Below the pieces are notes generated by a model. The model saw nothing but the letters and a program-made list of their open reading frames with translations, did not search any database and had not been told where the DNA came from. Below, in pieces: positions 1 to 5,518 of a stretch of DNA of 10,643 bases. Within the stretch, counting starts at the first letter, position 1, and each line of letters opens with the position of its first letter. Location of the stretch: assembly GCA_004525825.1 (NCBI GenBank), contig SPBY01000059.1:1-10643 (forward strand). The letters run 5' to 3'. Position numbers and translations under genes: made by a program. This stretch comes from Bacteroidia bacterium. Lineage in GTDB: Bacteria; Bacteroidota; Bacteroidia; Bacteroidales; GCA-2748055.

Positions 1-5
1 CGCAG

Positions 6-578
6 CTAAACGATACCTGCAAACCCCATAAAGGCCAGGGCCATCAGTCCGGCCACGATAAAGGCGATGGGTACACCCTTCATTCTCGCCGGAACTTTGA
101 GCAGGTCTAGCTGTTCCCGGATCCCTGAAAAGGTGATCAGGGCCAGTCCGAAGCCAAGGGCGTTACCGATGGCAAAGACGGTGCTTTCCAACAGGTTGAA
201 ATCTTTCTGAACAGCCAGTACAGCCACACCCAGAACCGCACAGTTGGTGGTAATCAGGGGCAGGAAAATTCCCAGGGCCTGGTATAGCGGGGGACTTATT
301 TTCTTGAGGATGATTTCCACCAGCTGGACCAGGGAGGCGATGACCAGGATGAAAGTGATGGTGCGCATGTAGACTAGTTCCAGCGGAACCAGCACCGACT
401 GGTAGATCAGGTAGGTAACCAGGGTGGAGATGACCATGACAAAGGTAACAGCCCCGGTCATCCCGATGGCGGTTTCCACCTTGCTGGAGACCACTATAAA
501 GGGGCAGATGCCCAGGAACTGGTTGAGTACGATGTTGCTGACAAAGACAGCAGCTATGATGATAATTACATATTCCAT
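6..578 (-). CDS. rnfA: RnfA, membrane core subunit of the Rnf ferredoxin:NAD+ oxidoreductase
   Basis: This 190-aa integral membrane protein forms the core of the Rnf complex together with RnfE; the usual length is about 190-195 aa. It is almost wholly hydrophobic with about six membrane segments. Two conserved cysteine motifs are visible: FLGICPF (Cys25) and NCAVLG (Cys113). In Rnf and the related Na+-NQR, the matching cysteines of the two homologous core subunits hold an iron-sulfur cluster inside the membrane and pass electrons across it. The gene is last of the seven operon genes seen here and its ATG lies 2 nt after the rnfE stop, so translation is probably coupled. The TAG stop is at 6-8, so whether the operon continues to the left cannot be seen. 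Assignment to RnfA rather than RnfE rests on the N terminus (MEYVIIIIAAVFVSNIVLNQ) and on gene order. Confidence 0.96.
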   Translation of the reverse strand: MEYVIIIIAAVFVSNIVLNQFLGICPFIVVSSKVETAIGMTGAVTFVMVISTLVTYLIYQSVLVPLELVYMRTITFILVIASLVQLVEIILKKISPPLYQALGIFLPLITTNCAVLGVAVLAVQKDFNLLESTVFAIGNALGFGLALITFSGIREQLDLLKVPARMKGVPIAFIVAGLMALAFMGFAGIV

Positions 579-580
579 GG

Positions 581-1168
581 TCAGGCGGTTTTCTCTTTAA
601 GCATATTCACAAGAACCAGAAGGTAGCCCAGGGCCAGGAAGGCACCCGGAGGCAGGATAAACAGGAGAAGGGCATCTCCGCTGATCAGTTTCATTCCAAA
701 AAAAGCGCCGCTTCCCAACAGTTCCCTCACGGCTCCCAGGACGGTCAGGGACAGGGTAAAACCTATTCCCATTCCCAAGCCATCCACAATGGAGGACCAG
801 ACGGTATTCTTGGAGGCAAAGGCCTCGGCTCGTCCAAGAACTACACAGTTTACCACAATCAGCGGGATAAACAGGCCCAGGGCATCGAAGAGGGCCGGAA
901 CATAGCCTTTCATCACCAGTTCCACCACGGTTACAAAGGAGGCGATGATGACGATAAAGGCGGGGATCCGCACCTTGTCGGGGATCACGTTTTTAACCAG
1001 CGATACCACCAGGTTCGACATAGCCAGCACAAAGGTGGTGGCCAGGCCCATGGCCAGTCCGTTGATGGCCGAGGTGGTTACCCCCAGGGTGGGACACAGT
1101 CCCAGGAAAAGTGCAAAAACTGCATTCTCCTTGATTAGTCCCTTGCTAAAGTTCTTCCACTGATTCAT
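581..1168 (-). CDS. rnfE: RnfE, membrane core subunit of the Rnf complex
   Basis: This 195-aa membrane protein is a paralogue of RnfA and forms the pseudo-symmetric membrane core with it. The N terminus (NFSKGLIKENAVF) is typical of RnfE/NqrD. Two cysteine motifs match those of RnfA: FLGLCPTLGV (Cys25) and NCVVLGRAEAFAS (Cys108), the expected ligands of the shared intramembrane iron-sulfur cluster. About six membrane segments are apparent. The family normally has 195-230 residues, so the protein is full length. It starts at an ATG with no Shine-Dalgarno. The 40-nt spacer before it is the longest in the operon and holds a short tandem repeat. Its stop is 2 nt before the rnfA start. Confidence 0.96.
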   Translation of the reverse strand: MNQWKNFSKGLIKENAVFALFLGLCPTLGVTTSAINGLAMGLATTFVLAMSNLVVSLVKNVIPDKVRIPAFIVIIASFVTVVELVMKGYVPALFDALGLFIPLIVVNCVVLGRAEAFASKNTVWSSIVDGLGMGIGFTLSLTVLGAVRELLGSGAFFGMKLISGDALLLFILPPGAFLALGYLLVLVNMLKEKTA

Positions 1169-1178
1169 AGGATAGTAT

Positions 1179-1210
1179 GTAAAGTCTGTAAAGTCATAAA
1201 GTCAAAAGTT
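1179..1210. repeat. Short tandem repeat of TAAAGTC between rnfG and rnfE
   Basis: On the plus strand TAAAGTC occurs at 1180-1186, 1189-1195 and 1197-1203, followed by the degenerate copy AAAAGTT at 1204-1210. The period is thus 7-9 bases, with one- or two-base linkers (TG, A). On the coding strand it reads as repeated GACTTTA. It fills most of the 40-nt rnfG-rnfE spacer and its last unit reaches into the rnfG stop codon. No protein or RNA function is evident. The coding-strand TAACTTTT at its upstream end also resembles a weak Bacteroidota -7 element, but no -33 partner was identified. Confidence 0.7.
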
Positions 1211-1781
1211 ATTGTGCTTCAGTCCATGCGCGGTGGGCACGCTTCACTGCATCGCAGTAGGCCCTCGAGGTGATGGTGGAGGCTGTGATGGCATCTACAT
1301 CTCCGCGGTCCTTCTTCACCGCCAGCTTAAAGTTATTGGGATCCTTCCCCATAAACTGCACACTGAAATCCGATTTGCCTTTCACCATCTTATCACCCAA
1401 TCCGGGTGTCTCTGCGTGTTTGACCACGGCTATATCGATGATGGTGCCGTCCAGGGCAAAGCCAACCATTAGTTTAATCTCACCACTGAAGCCCTCATTG
1501 GTAAAGGTCTCCACGGCTGTTCCCAGAACCTCATCCCCCTTTCGGGCGGTATAGAGGAAAATGGAATCTCCATCTATAAAGAGTCTTCTTACCTCCGTAG
1601 AGGGCTCGTTATCAAATCCGGGAACCACCACCTGAATGGCTTCATTCTTTTTCTTCAGCTCAGCCAGTCGAATGGGCTCCTTGGTCAGAGCATAAACCGA
1701 TCCCATCAAAGCGGCAGCCACCAGGGTCACCACAAAGAGGGTGGCCAGCATGCTCATAAAAGTGGATTCTTTCTTAGCCAC
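1209..1781 (-). CDS. rnfG: RnfG, covalent-FMN subunit of the Rnf complex
   Basis: This 190-aa protein has one N-terminal membrane anchor (about residues 9-31) followed by a soluble FMN-binding domain on the outer face of the membrane. It passes electrons between RnfD and the membrane core. The family hallmarks HAETPGLGD (122-130) and DAITASTITS (163-172) are present. The FMN is expected on Thr169 through a phosphodiester bond made by an ApbE flavin transferase, which is not encoded here. The motif reads TAST rather than the common SGAT/TGAT, a conservative change that keeps the acceptor Thr. The start is GTG at 1781, overlapping the end of rnfD by 8 bp (GTGGCTAA). It is supported by a perfect Shine-Dalgarno inside rnfD. 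The next in-frame ATG codons would remove part of the N-terminal anchor region. The length matches the family. Confidence 0.95.
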   Translation of the reverse strand: MAKKESTFMSMLATLFVVTLVAAALMGSVYALTKEPIRLAELKKKNEAIQVVVPGFDNEPSTEVRRLFIDGDSIFLYTARKGDEVLGTAVETFTNEGFSGEIKLMVGFALDGTIIDIAVVKHAETPGLGDKMVKGKSDFSVQFMGKDPNNFKLAVKKDRGDVDAITASTITSRAYCDAVKRAHRAWTEAQ

Positions 1782-2766
1782 GGCTCACCTCCTTTCCAAA
1801 ACGTTTGGGTTTGACAAATTTATTGATCAGCGGGGTGAAGCCGTTAAAGATCAGGATGGCAAACTGCACCCCTTCAGGATATGCACCAAAGGTCCTTATC
1901 AGCACGGTCACAACACCGATTCCCACCCCGTAAATAATCATTCCCTTGTGCGTCATGGGAGAGGTCACATAATCGGTGGCCATGAATATGGCTCCCAACA
2001 TGAGTCCCCCGGTAAGCAGATGAAACAGAGGATCGGCAAAGCGATCGGGATTAGCCAGCCAGAGTACTCCCGTAAAAACAAATACAGTGGCCAGGATGGA
2101 AACCGGGATGTGCCAGGAGATGATCTTCCGGTACATCATATATAACATTCCCACCAGCAGGGCCAGGGCGCTTACCTCCCCGGAAGAACCCATCATTTTA
2201 CCGCTGAGCAGGTGGAGGAAGGAGGGCACTTCCGGCATGATCTCACCAACCGTTTTAAAAGCCAGACCTTCTTTCATCATTCCCAGGGGAGTAGCCCCGG
2301 TCACCGCATCGGTATACTGCATCCATTGTCCCGCCTCGGGCCAGGCAGTCATGGCCACAGGAAAAGAGATGAACAGGAATACCCTGCCTACCAGGGCCGG
2401 ATTAAAGATGTTGTTGCCCAGTCCCCCAAAAGTCATTTTTCCGATTCCCACAGCTGCCAGGGCGCCAATCATGACCATCCAGAAAGGGATGTTTGCTGGC
2501 AGGCAGAAGGCCAGCAACAATCCTGTAATCAGGGCCGATCCGTCCAGATGCGAGGGCTTTACCTTCATCATGTAGCGCTGGATCAGGTACTCGAACAGGA
2601 TGCAGGAGGCAATGGATACCGAGGTCACTACAATCATCCCTATCCCAAAGAACCAGACCGAGACAGCCAGTGCCGGAAGAAGTGATATGATCACCCCATA
2701 CATCAATTTCGGGACCGATTCGTCCGTGTAGGTATGCGGTGATGGTGATACAATGAATTTATTCAT
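1774..2766 (-). CDS. rnfD: RnfD, membrane subunit with covalently bound FMN
   Basis: This 330-aa polytopic membrane protein, homologous to NqrB, carries a phosphodiester-linked FMN and belongs to the ion-translocating core of Rnf. The visible family blocks are SPSPHTYTDESVPKLMYGVI at 7-26, HLDGSALITGLLLAFCLP at 73-90, GGLGNNIFNPALVGRVFL at 114-131, the flavinylation motif TGATPLG with acceptor Thr159, and ATDYVTSPMTHKG at 263-275. About eight to ten hydrophobic segments are apparent. The length is in the normal 310-350 range. The start is an ATG 18 nt after the rnfC stop. The 3' end overlaps rnfG by 8 bp and contains the rnfG ribosome binding site. No residues expected for function seem to be missing. 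Confidence 0.96.
   Translation of the reverse strand: MNKFIVSPSPHTYTDESVPKLMYGVIISLLPALAVSVWFFGIGMIVVTSVSIASCILFEYLIQRYMMKVKPSHLDGSALITGLLLAFCLPANIPFWMVMIGALAAVGIGKMTFGGLGNNIFNPALVGRVFLFISFPVAMTAWPEAGQWMQYTDAVTGATPLGMMKEGLAFKTVGEIMPEVPSFLHLLSGKMMGSSGEVSALALLVGMLYMMYRKIISWHIPVSILATVFVFTGVLWLANPDRFADPLFHLLTGGLMLGAIFMATDYVTSPMTHKGMIIYGVGIGVVTVLIRTFGAYPEGVQFAILIFNGFTPLINKFVKPKRFGKEVSRG
1785..1793 (-). promoter_or_regulatory. Full-strength Shine-Dalgarno for rnfG, inside the end of rnfD
   Basis: The coding strand reads AGGAGGTGA followed by GCC and the GTG start of rnfG, a full match to the 16S anti-Shine-Dalgarno at standard spacing. The bases encode Lys-Glu-Val-Ser near the end of RnfD. I saw no comparable sequence before the other starts in this window, as expected for Bacteroidota. 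The site therefore decides the rnfG start (GTG at 1781) and suggests reinitiation or coupling at this overlap. Confidence 0.7.
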
Positions 2767-2784
2767 CTCTTGGCTAATATTTCT

Positions 2785-4119
2785 TTATACAGCTTTTCTT
2801 GCTCTCATGATTTTACCGACTTCAGCTTTTCCCAGTCGGATGTAGTCGAGCAGGGGTCTTGAAGAAGGACAGGTGTAACTGCAGCTTCCACATTCAATGC
2901 AATCCAAAACCTTCTCAGATTCCATCCGCTCGTAGCGAGCCTTTTCAGAAAGGGACATCATCAGGTAAGGCTCCAGTCCCATGGGACATACTGTCACACA
3001 TTTAGTGCAACGGATGCAGGGCAACACTTCTTTTCGGCGGGCTTCAGCCTCGCTGATCAGCAGGATGCCCGAGCTCCCTTTTACCACGGGAACATCCAGG
3101 GTGGATAAGGCCTTTCCCATCATGGGGCCCCCGTTAATCACTTTGGCAGTGTCGCCAGGCAGTCCGCCAGCTTTTTCCACCAGGTAGGAGACAGGGGTAC
3201 CAATTCGCACCAGGAAATTGGAGGGTTTCTCCAGCGATTTTCCAGTAACAGTCACCACCCTGTCGATCAGGGGCCGGTTTTTATTGACGGCGTCATAGGC
3301 CGCTAAGGCAGTACCCACATTAAATACTACCACCCCCACATCGATGGGGAGTCCGCCCGAAGGCACTTCCCTTTTCAAAAGGGCCTGCACCAGTTGTTTT
3401 TCTCCCCCCTGGGGATATTTCACTTTCAGTCCCTGTACCTGCACCTTGCTCCCCTTGGCCACCTGCTTCATCTTCAGGATGGCATCGGGTTTATTGTTCT
3501 CAATCCCCACAATGGCTTTCTCCACGCCCAGTCCCTTCATCAGGACCAGAATACCGGCAAAGACCTCTTCGGTGCGTTGCATCATCAGGGCATGATCGGC
3601 GGTCAGGTAGGGTTCACATTCCACTCCGTTGATGATCAGATACTCCGCAATTTTGCCTTTGGGGACCATCAGCTTCACATGAGTCGGGAAAGTGGCTCCT
3701 CCCAGTCCCACAATCCCAGCCTCCAGGATCTTCTTGCGAATGGCCTCGGACTTGAGTACGGTGTTCCTGACCAGGTCGTCGGTCCGGTCGATGGTTTCCT
3801 CCCAATCTTCCCCCTCCACCTGAATCTGCACGGCCATCTTCCGGTAACCGGAGCTGTCCATGAACTTGTCCACTTTCAGCACCTTCCCCGAAACCGAAGA
3901 GTGGATGTTGGTGGAGACAAAGCCTTCAGATTGTGCAATGACCTGCCCGATTTTTACCTGGTCTCCCCGGTCTACTATCACTTTGGCGGGGGCTCCCAGG
4001 TGCTGCGATACGGGAATTACCACAACTTCGGGGAGGGGTAGCTCTTCGATGGCAAGGCCAGACGACAGCTTGTGTTCGGGGGGATGCACACCGCCCCTGG
4101 AAAATGTTTTTAGATTCAT
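2785..4119 (-). CDS. rnfC: RnfC, NAD(H)/FMN-binding subunit with two [4Fe-4S] clusters
   Basis: This 444-aa peripheral subunit on the cytoplasmic side exchanges electrons with NAD+/NADH. The N terminus has the RnfC signature FSRGGVHPPEHK (6-17) and a barrel-sandwich region. It is followed by the nucleotide/FMN-binding region homologous to the 51-kDa subunit of complex I: GLGGATFPTHVK (138-149), INGVECEPYLTADHALM (163-179) and FNVGTA (266-271). INGGPMMG (328-335) follows. The C terminus has two ferredoxin-type [4Fe-4S] sites, Cys368/371/374/378 and Cys407/410/413/417. The length is that of the short RnfC form without the long Ala/Lys-rich tail of enterobacterial RsxC. The ATG lies 22 nt after the rnfB stop. 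Confidence 0.97.
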   Translation of the reverse strand: MNLKTFSRGGVHPPEHKLSSGLAIEELPLPEVVVIPVSQHLGAPAKVIVDRGDQVKIGQVIAQSEGFVSTNIHSSVSGKVLKVDKFMDSSGYRKMAVQIQVEGEDWEETIDRTDDLVRNTVLKSEAIRKKILEAGIVGLGGATFPTHVKLMVPKGKIAEYLIINGVECEPYLTADHALMMQRTEEVFAGILVLMKGLGVEKAIVGIENNKPDAILKMKQVAKGSKVQVQGLKVKYPQGGEKQLVQALLKREVPSGGLPIDVGVVVFNVGTALAAYDAVNKNRPLIDRVVTVTGKSLEKPSNFLVRIGTPVSYLVEKAGGLPGDTAKVINGGPMMGKALSTLDVPVVKGSSGILLISEAEARRKEVLPCIRCTKCVTVCPMGLEPYLMMSLSEKARYERMESEKVLDCIECGSCSYTCPSSRPLLDYIRLGKAEVGKIMRARKAV

Positions 4120-4141
4120 CGAATCGTCACTTTAGTATCTG

Positions 4142-5005
4142 TCACTCGCTGACTTCTGCCTCAACGGGTTCTGTTATCTCTTTCTTAGGTGGAAAATGGA
4201 GTTCCAGGATGGAATCAGTAGGACACTCTGGGGCACATTTGCGGCACAACTTACATTTATCCGAATCGATAAAAGCCAGGTTGTTTTCCATGGTGATGGC
4301 TTCATAAGGACAGACTTTGAAACACTTGGAACATCCTATACAGGCCACACTGCAGTTCTTTTTGGCGACTGCACCCTTTTCTTCATTGATGCAGCTTACA
4401 TATATTTTCCTGTCCTTTTTGTTTTTCTTTCTGAGTTCAATGATGTTCCGGGGACAGGCGTCCACGCAGGCCCCGCAGGCTGTACATTTGTCATCGACCA
4501 CCACGGGCAGATCGGTAACCGGATCCATATGGATGGCATCAAAAGCACAAACAACCACGCAGTCTCCCTCACCCAGACAGCCATGGGGACATCCCCCCTC
4601 ACCGCTATAGAGGCTGTGCGCAATGGCACAGGTGGGAGCCCCATCATACTCGTTGAACCTTGGCCTGAATTCCGGGGTTCCATTGCATCTTATCACAGCT
4701 ACCCTGGGAGCCTGTTCAATGGCTTCCCGGCCCAGGAGGGTAGCAACGCTGGCCATGGTCTCATTGCCACCCACCGGACAGAACAGGTCTTCCCAGGACT
4801 CAGATTTGACCAGTGTTTCAGCAAAATTCCGGCATCCCGGAAAACCGCATCCTCCACAATTGGCAGCTGGGAGGACTGCTTCCACTTCATCGATGCGTGG
4901 ATCTTCATACACATTGAACTTCTGCGCCACAAAATAGAGAATGATGGCAGCTGCCGACCCGATGGCCACCAGTGTGATAATGGTATAGATGATGATCTGG
5001 CTCAT
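4142..5005 (-). CDS. rnfB: RnfB, ferredoxin-accepting multi-cluster iron-sulfur subunit
   Basis: This 287-aa protein is the entry point for electrons from reduced ferredoxin. It has one N-terminal membrane segment (about residues 4-26) and then a cytoplasmic iron-sulfur region. The four-Cys domain typical of RnfB is at Cys50/53/58/76 (NCGGCGFPGC). Next come Cys107 and Cys126, then the RnfB-typical CPHGCLGEGDCVVVC (139-153), and ferredoxin-like sites at Cys174/177/180/184, around Cys218-232, and at Cys251/254/257/261. I count 24 cysteines, enough for about six clusters, resembling the long RnfB of anaerobes rather than the short proteobacterial form. I chose the ATG at 5005, 4 nt after the rseC stop, because the membrane segment follows at once. 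An upstream in-frame start at 5050 would add 15 residues inside rseC. The tail (KEITEPVEAEVSE) is acidic. Confidence 0.96.
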   Translation of the reverse strand: MSQIIIYTIITLVAIGSAAAIILYFVAQKFNVYEDPRIDEVEAVLPAANCGGCGFPGCRNFAETLVKSESWEDLFCPVGGNETMASVATLLGREAIEQAPRVAVIRCNGTPEFRPRFNEYDGAPTCAIAHSLYSGEGGCPHGCLGEGDCVVVCAFDAIHMDPVTDLPVVVDDKCTACGACVDACPRNIIELRKKNKKDRKIYVSCINEEKGAVAKKNCSVACIGCSKCFKVCPYEAITMENNLAFIDSDKCKLCRKCAPECPTDSILELHFPPKKEITEPVEAEVSE

Positions 5006-5009
5006 TATA

Positions 5010-5417
5010 CTAATTGGTTTTCTTAATGCTGAACGTAAATGCGGACCCAATGCGCTTCCTTAGCAGAAACAATACCAGGTAGTAAGGTACGATGGAGAGC
5101 AGTGCATAGCTGCCAGCCCTTAATTCCGGGGTGCCGGCCGCGGTGAAGGCAATCAATACGGCCATAAGCAAAAGGAAGGGATAGACATATCCCAGGGCAA
5201 CGGCCTGAAAACCCAAGTGTTTAGCCACCTGCACCTGTACCGCTTCTCCAGGAGCGTATGCTGCACCCTTCAGCACAACGTCGAGGTACTTCTCCTCCTG
5301 GTCGGCCGCACTACATACTCCCTTGGCATGACAGGAGGCACAGCCCGATACACTGTGGATCTTCACATGTGCCATATCCCCTTCAATCCGGTCGATGATT
5401 CCCGCGTGCTCAATCAT
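5010..5417 (-). CDS. rseC: RseC/SoxR-reducing-system family small membrane protein
   Basis: This 135-aa protein of the RseC/MucC family leads the rnf operon. The N-terminal soluble part contains CASCHAKGVC (Cys26/29/35 from the ATG at 5417), the redox or metal-binding cysteine cluster of the family. Two membrane segments follow, at about 70-93 and 102-120, and the tail is basic. In Escherichia coli RseC is linked to SigmaE control and, with the Rsx (Rnf) complex, to keeping SoxR reduced. In Bacteroidota the gene commonly sits beside rnf and its exact role is unclear; electron transfer or assembly of Rnf is my inference. The start is ATG at 5417 (MIEHAGIIDRIEG); a GTG two codons upstream (5423) is possible but overlaps the -7 promoter element. 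The stop lies 4 nt before rnfB. Confidence 0.9.
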   Translation of the reverse strand: MIEHAGIIDRIEGDMAHVKIHSVSGCASCHAKGVCSAADQEEKYLDVVLKGAAYAPGEAVQVQVAKHLGFQAVALGYVYPFLLLMAVLIAFTAAGTPELRAGSYALLSIVPYYLVLFLLRKRIGSAFTFSIKKTN

Positions 5418-5422
5418 GAGCA

Positions 5423-5451
5423 CAAAATTATGGATGTTGGATAATTCTCAA
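5423..5451 (-). promoter_or_regulatory. Predicted Bacteroidota promoter of the rseC-rnf operon
   Basis: On the minus strand TAATTTTG at 5430-5423 is an exact match to the Bacteroidota -7 consensus TAnnTTTG. TTG at 5451-5449, 18 nt upstream, fits the -33 element. The element ends 5 nt before the rseC ATG, so transcription would begin at or within a base or two of the start codon, giving a leaderless or nearly leaderless operon mRNA. This rests on consensus matching only. Confidence 0.6.
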
Positions 5452-5473
5452 GTGATGAAGGTCATATTAATCC

Positions 5474-5518
5474 TTTTTACCAGCTATTTATTTTTGATAT
5501 AAATAGCTGAGCTAAAAA
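5474..5518. repeat. Perfect 11-bp inverted repeat between the M28 peptidase gene and rseC
   Basis: CAGCTATTTAT (5481-5491) and ATAAATAGCTG (5499-5509) are perfect reverse complements around a 7-base loop. Outside a small bulge (C5480 versus 5510-5512), TTTTTA (5474-5479) can also pair with TAAAAA (5513-5518). The repeat lies directly after the peptidase stop and about 30 bp upstream of the -33 element of the rseC promoter. On either strand the flanks are T-rich on the 5' side and A-rich on the 3' side, the reverse of an intrinsic terminator, so termination is doubtful. It could be an mRNA 3'-end hairpin for the peptidase gene or a dimeric regulator site. Confidence 0.75.

Noticed and set aside
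4196..5026. A 276-codon open frame on the plus strand opposite rnfB
   Set aside because: It is exactly antisense to a gene with many conserved cysteine motifs, has no recognisable domain, and the rnfB frame explains the sequence. It is a composition shadow.
5006..5050. Upstream in-frame start for RnfB adding 15 residues
   Set aside because: It would overlap rseC by about 40 bases and put a charged, Pro-containing stretch before the membrane anchor. The ATG at 5005 directly precedes the anchor and follows rseC by 4 nt.
1..5417. Na+-translocating NADH:quinone reductase (Nqr) operon instead of Rnf
   Set aside because: RnfA, D, E and G are homologous to Nqr subunits, but the multi-cluster RnfB and the RnfC with two [4Fe-4S] motifs are present and there is no NqrF-like gene.
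5418..5423. GTG at 5423 as the start of RseC
   Set aside because: It overlaps the last base of the predicted -7 promoter element and would lie before or at the transcription start; the ATG two codons later fits better. Not fully excluded.
5474..5518. Intrinsic terminator of the peptidase gene
   Set aside because: The hairpin is AT-rich, and on the minus strand it is followed by GTAAAAAGG rather than a T-run, so it lacks the hallmark of an intrinsic terminator.
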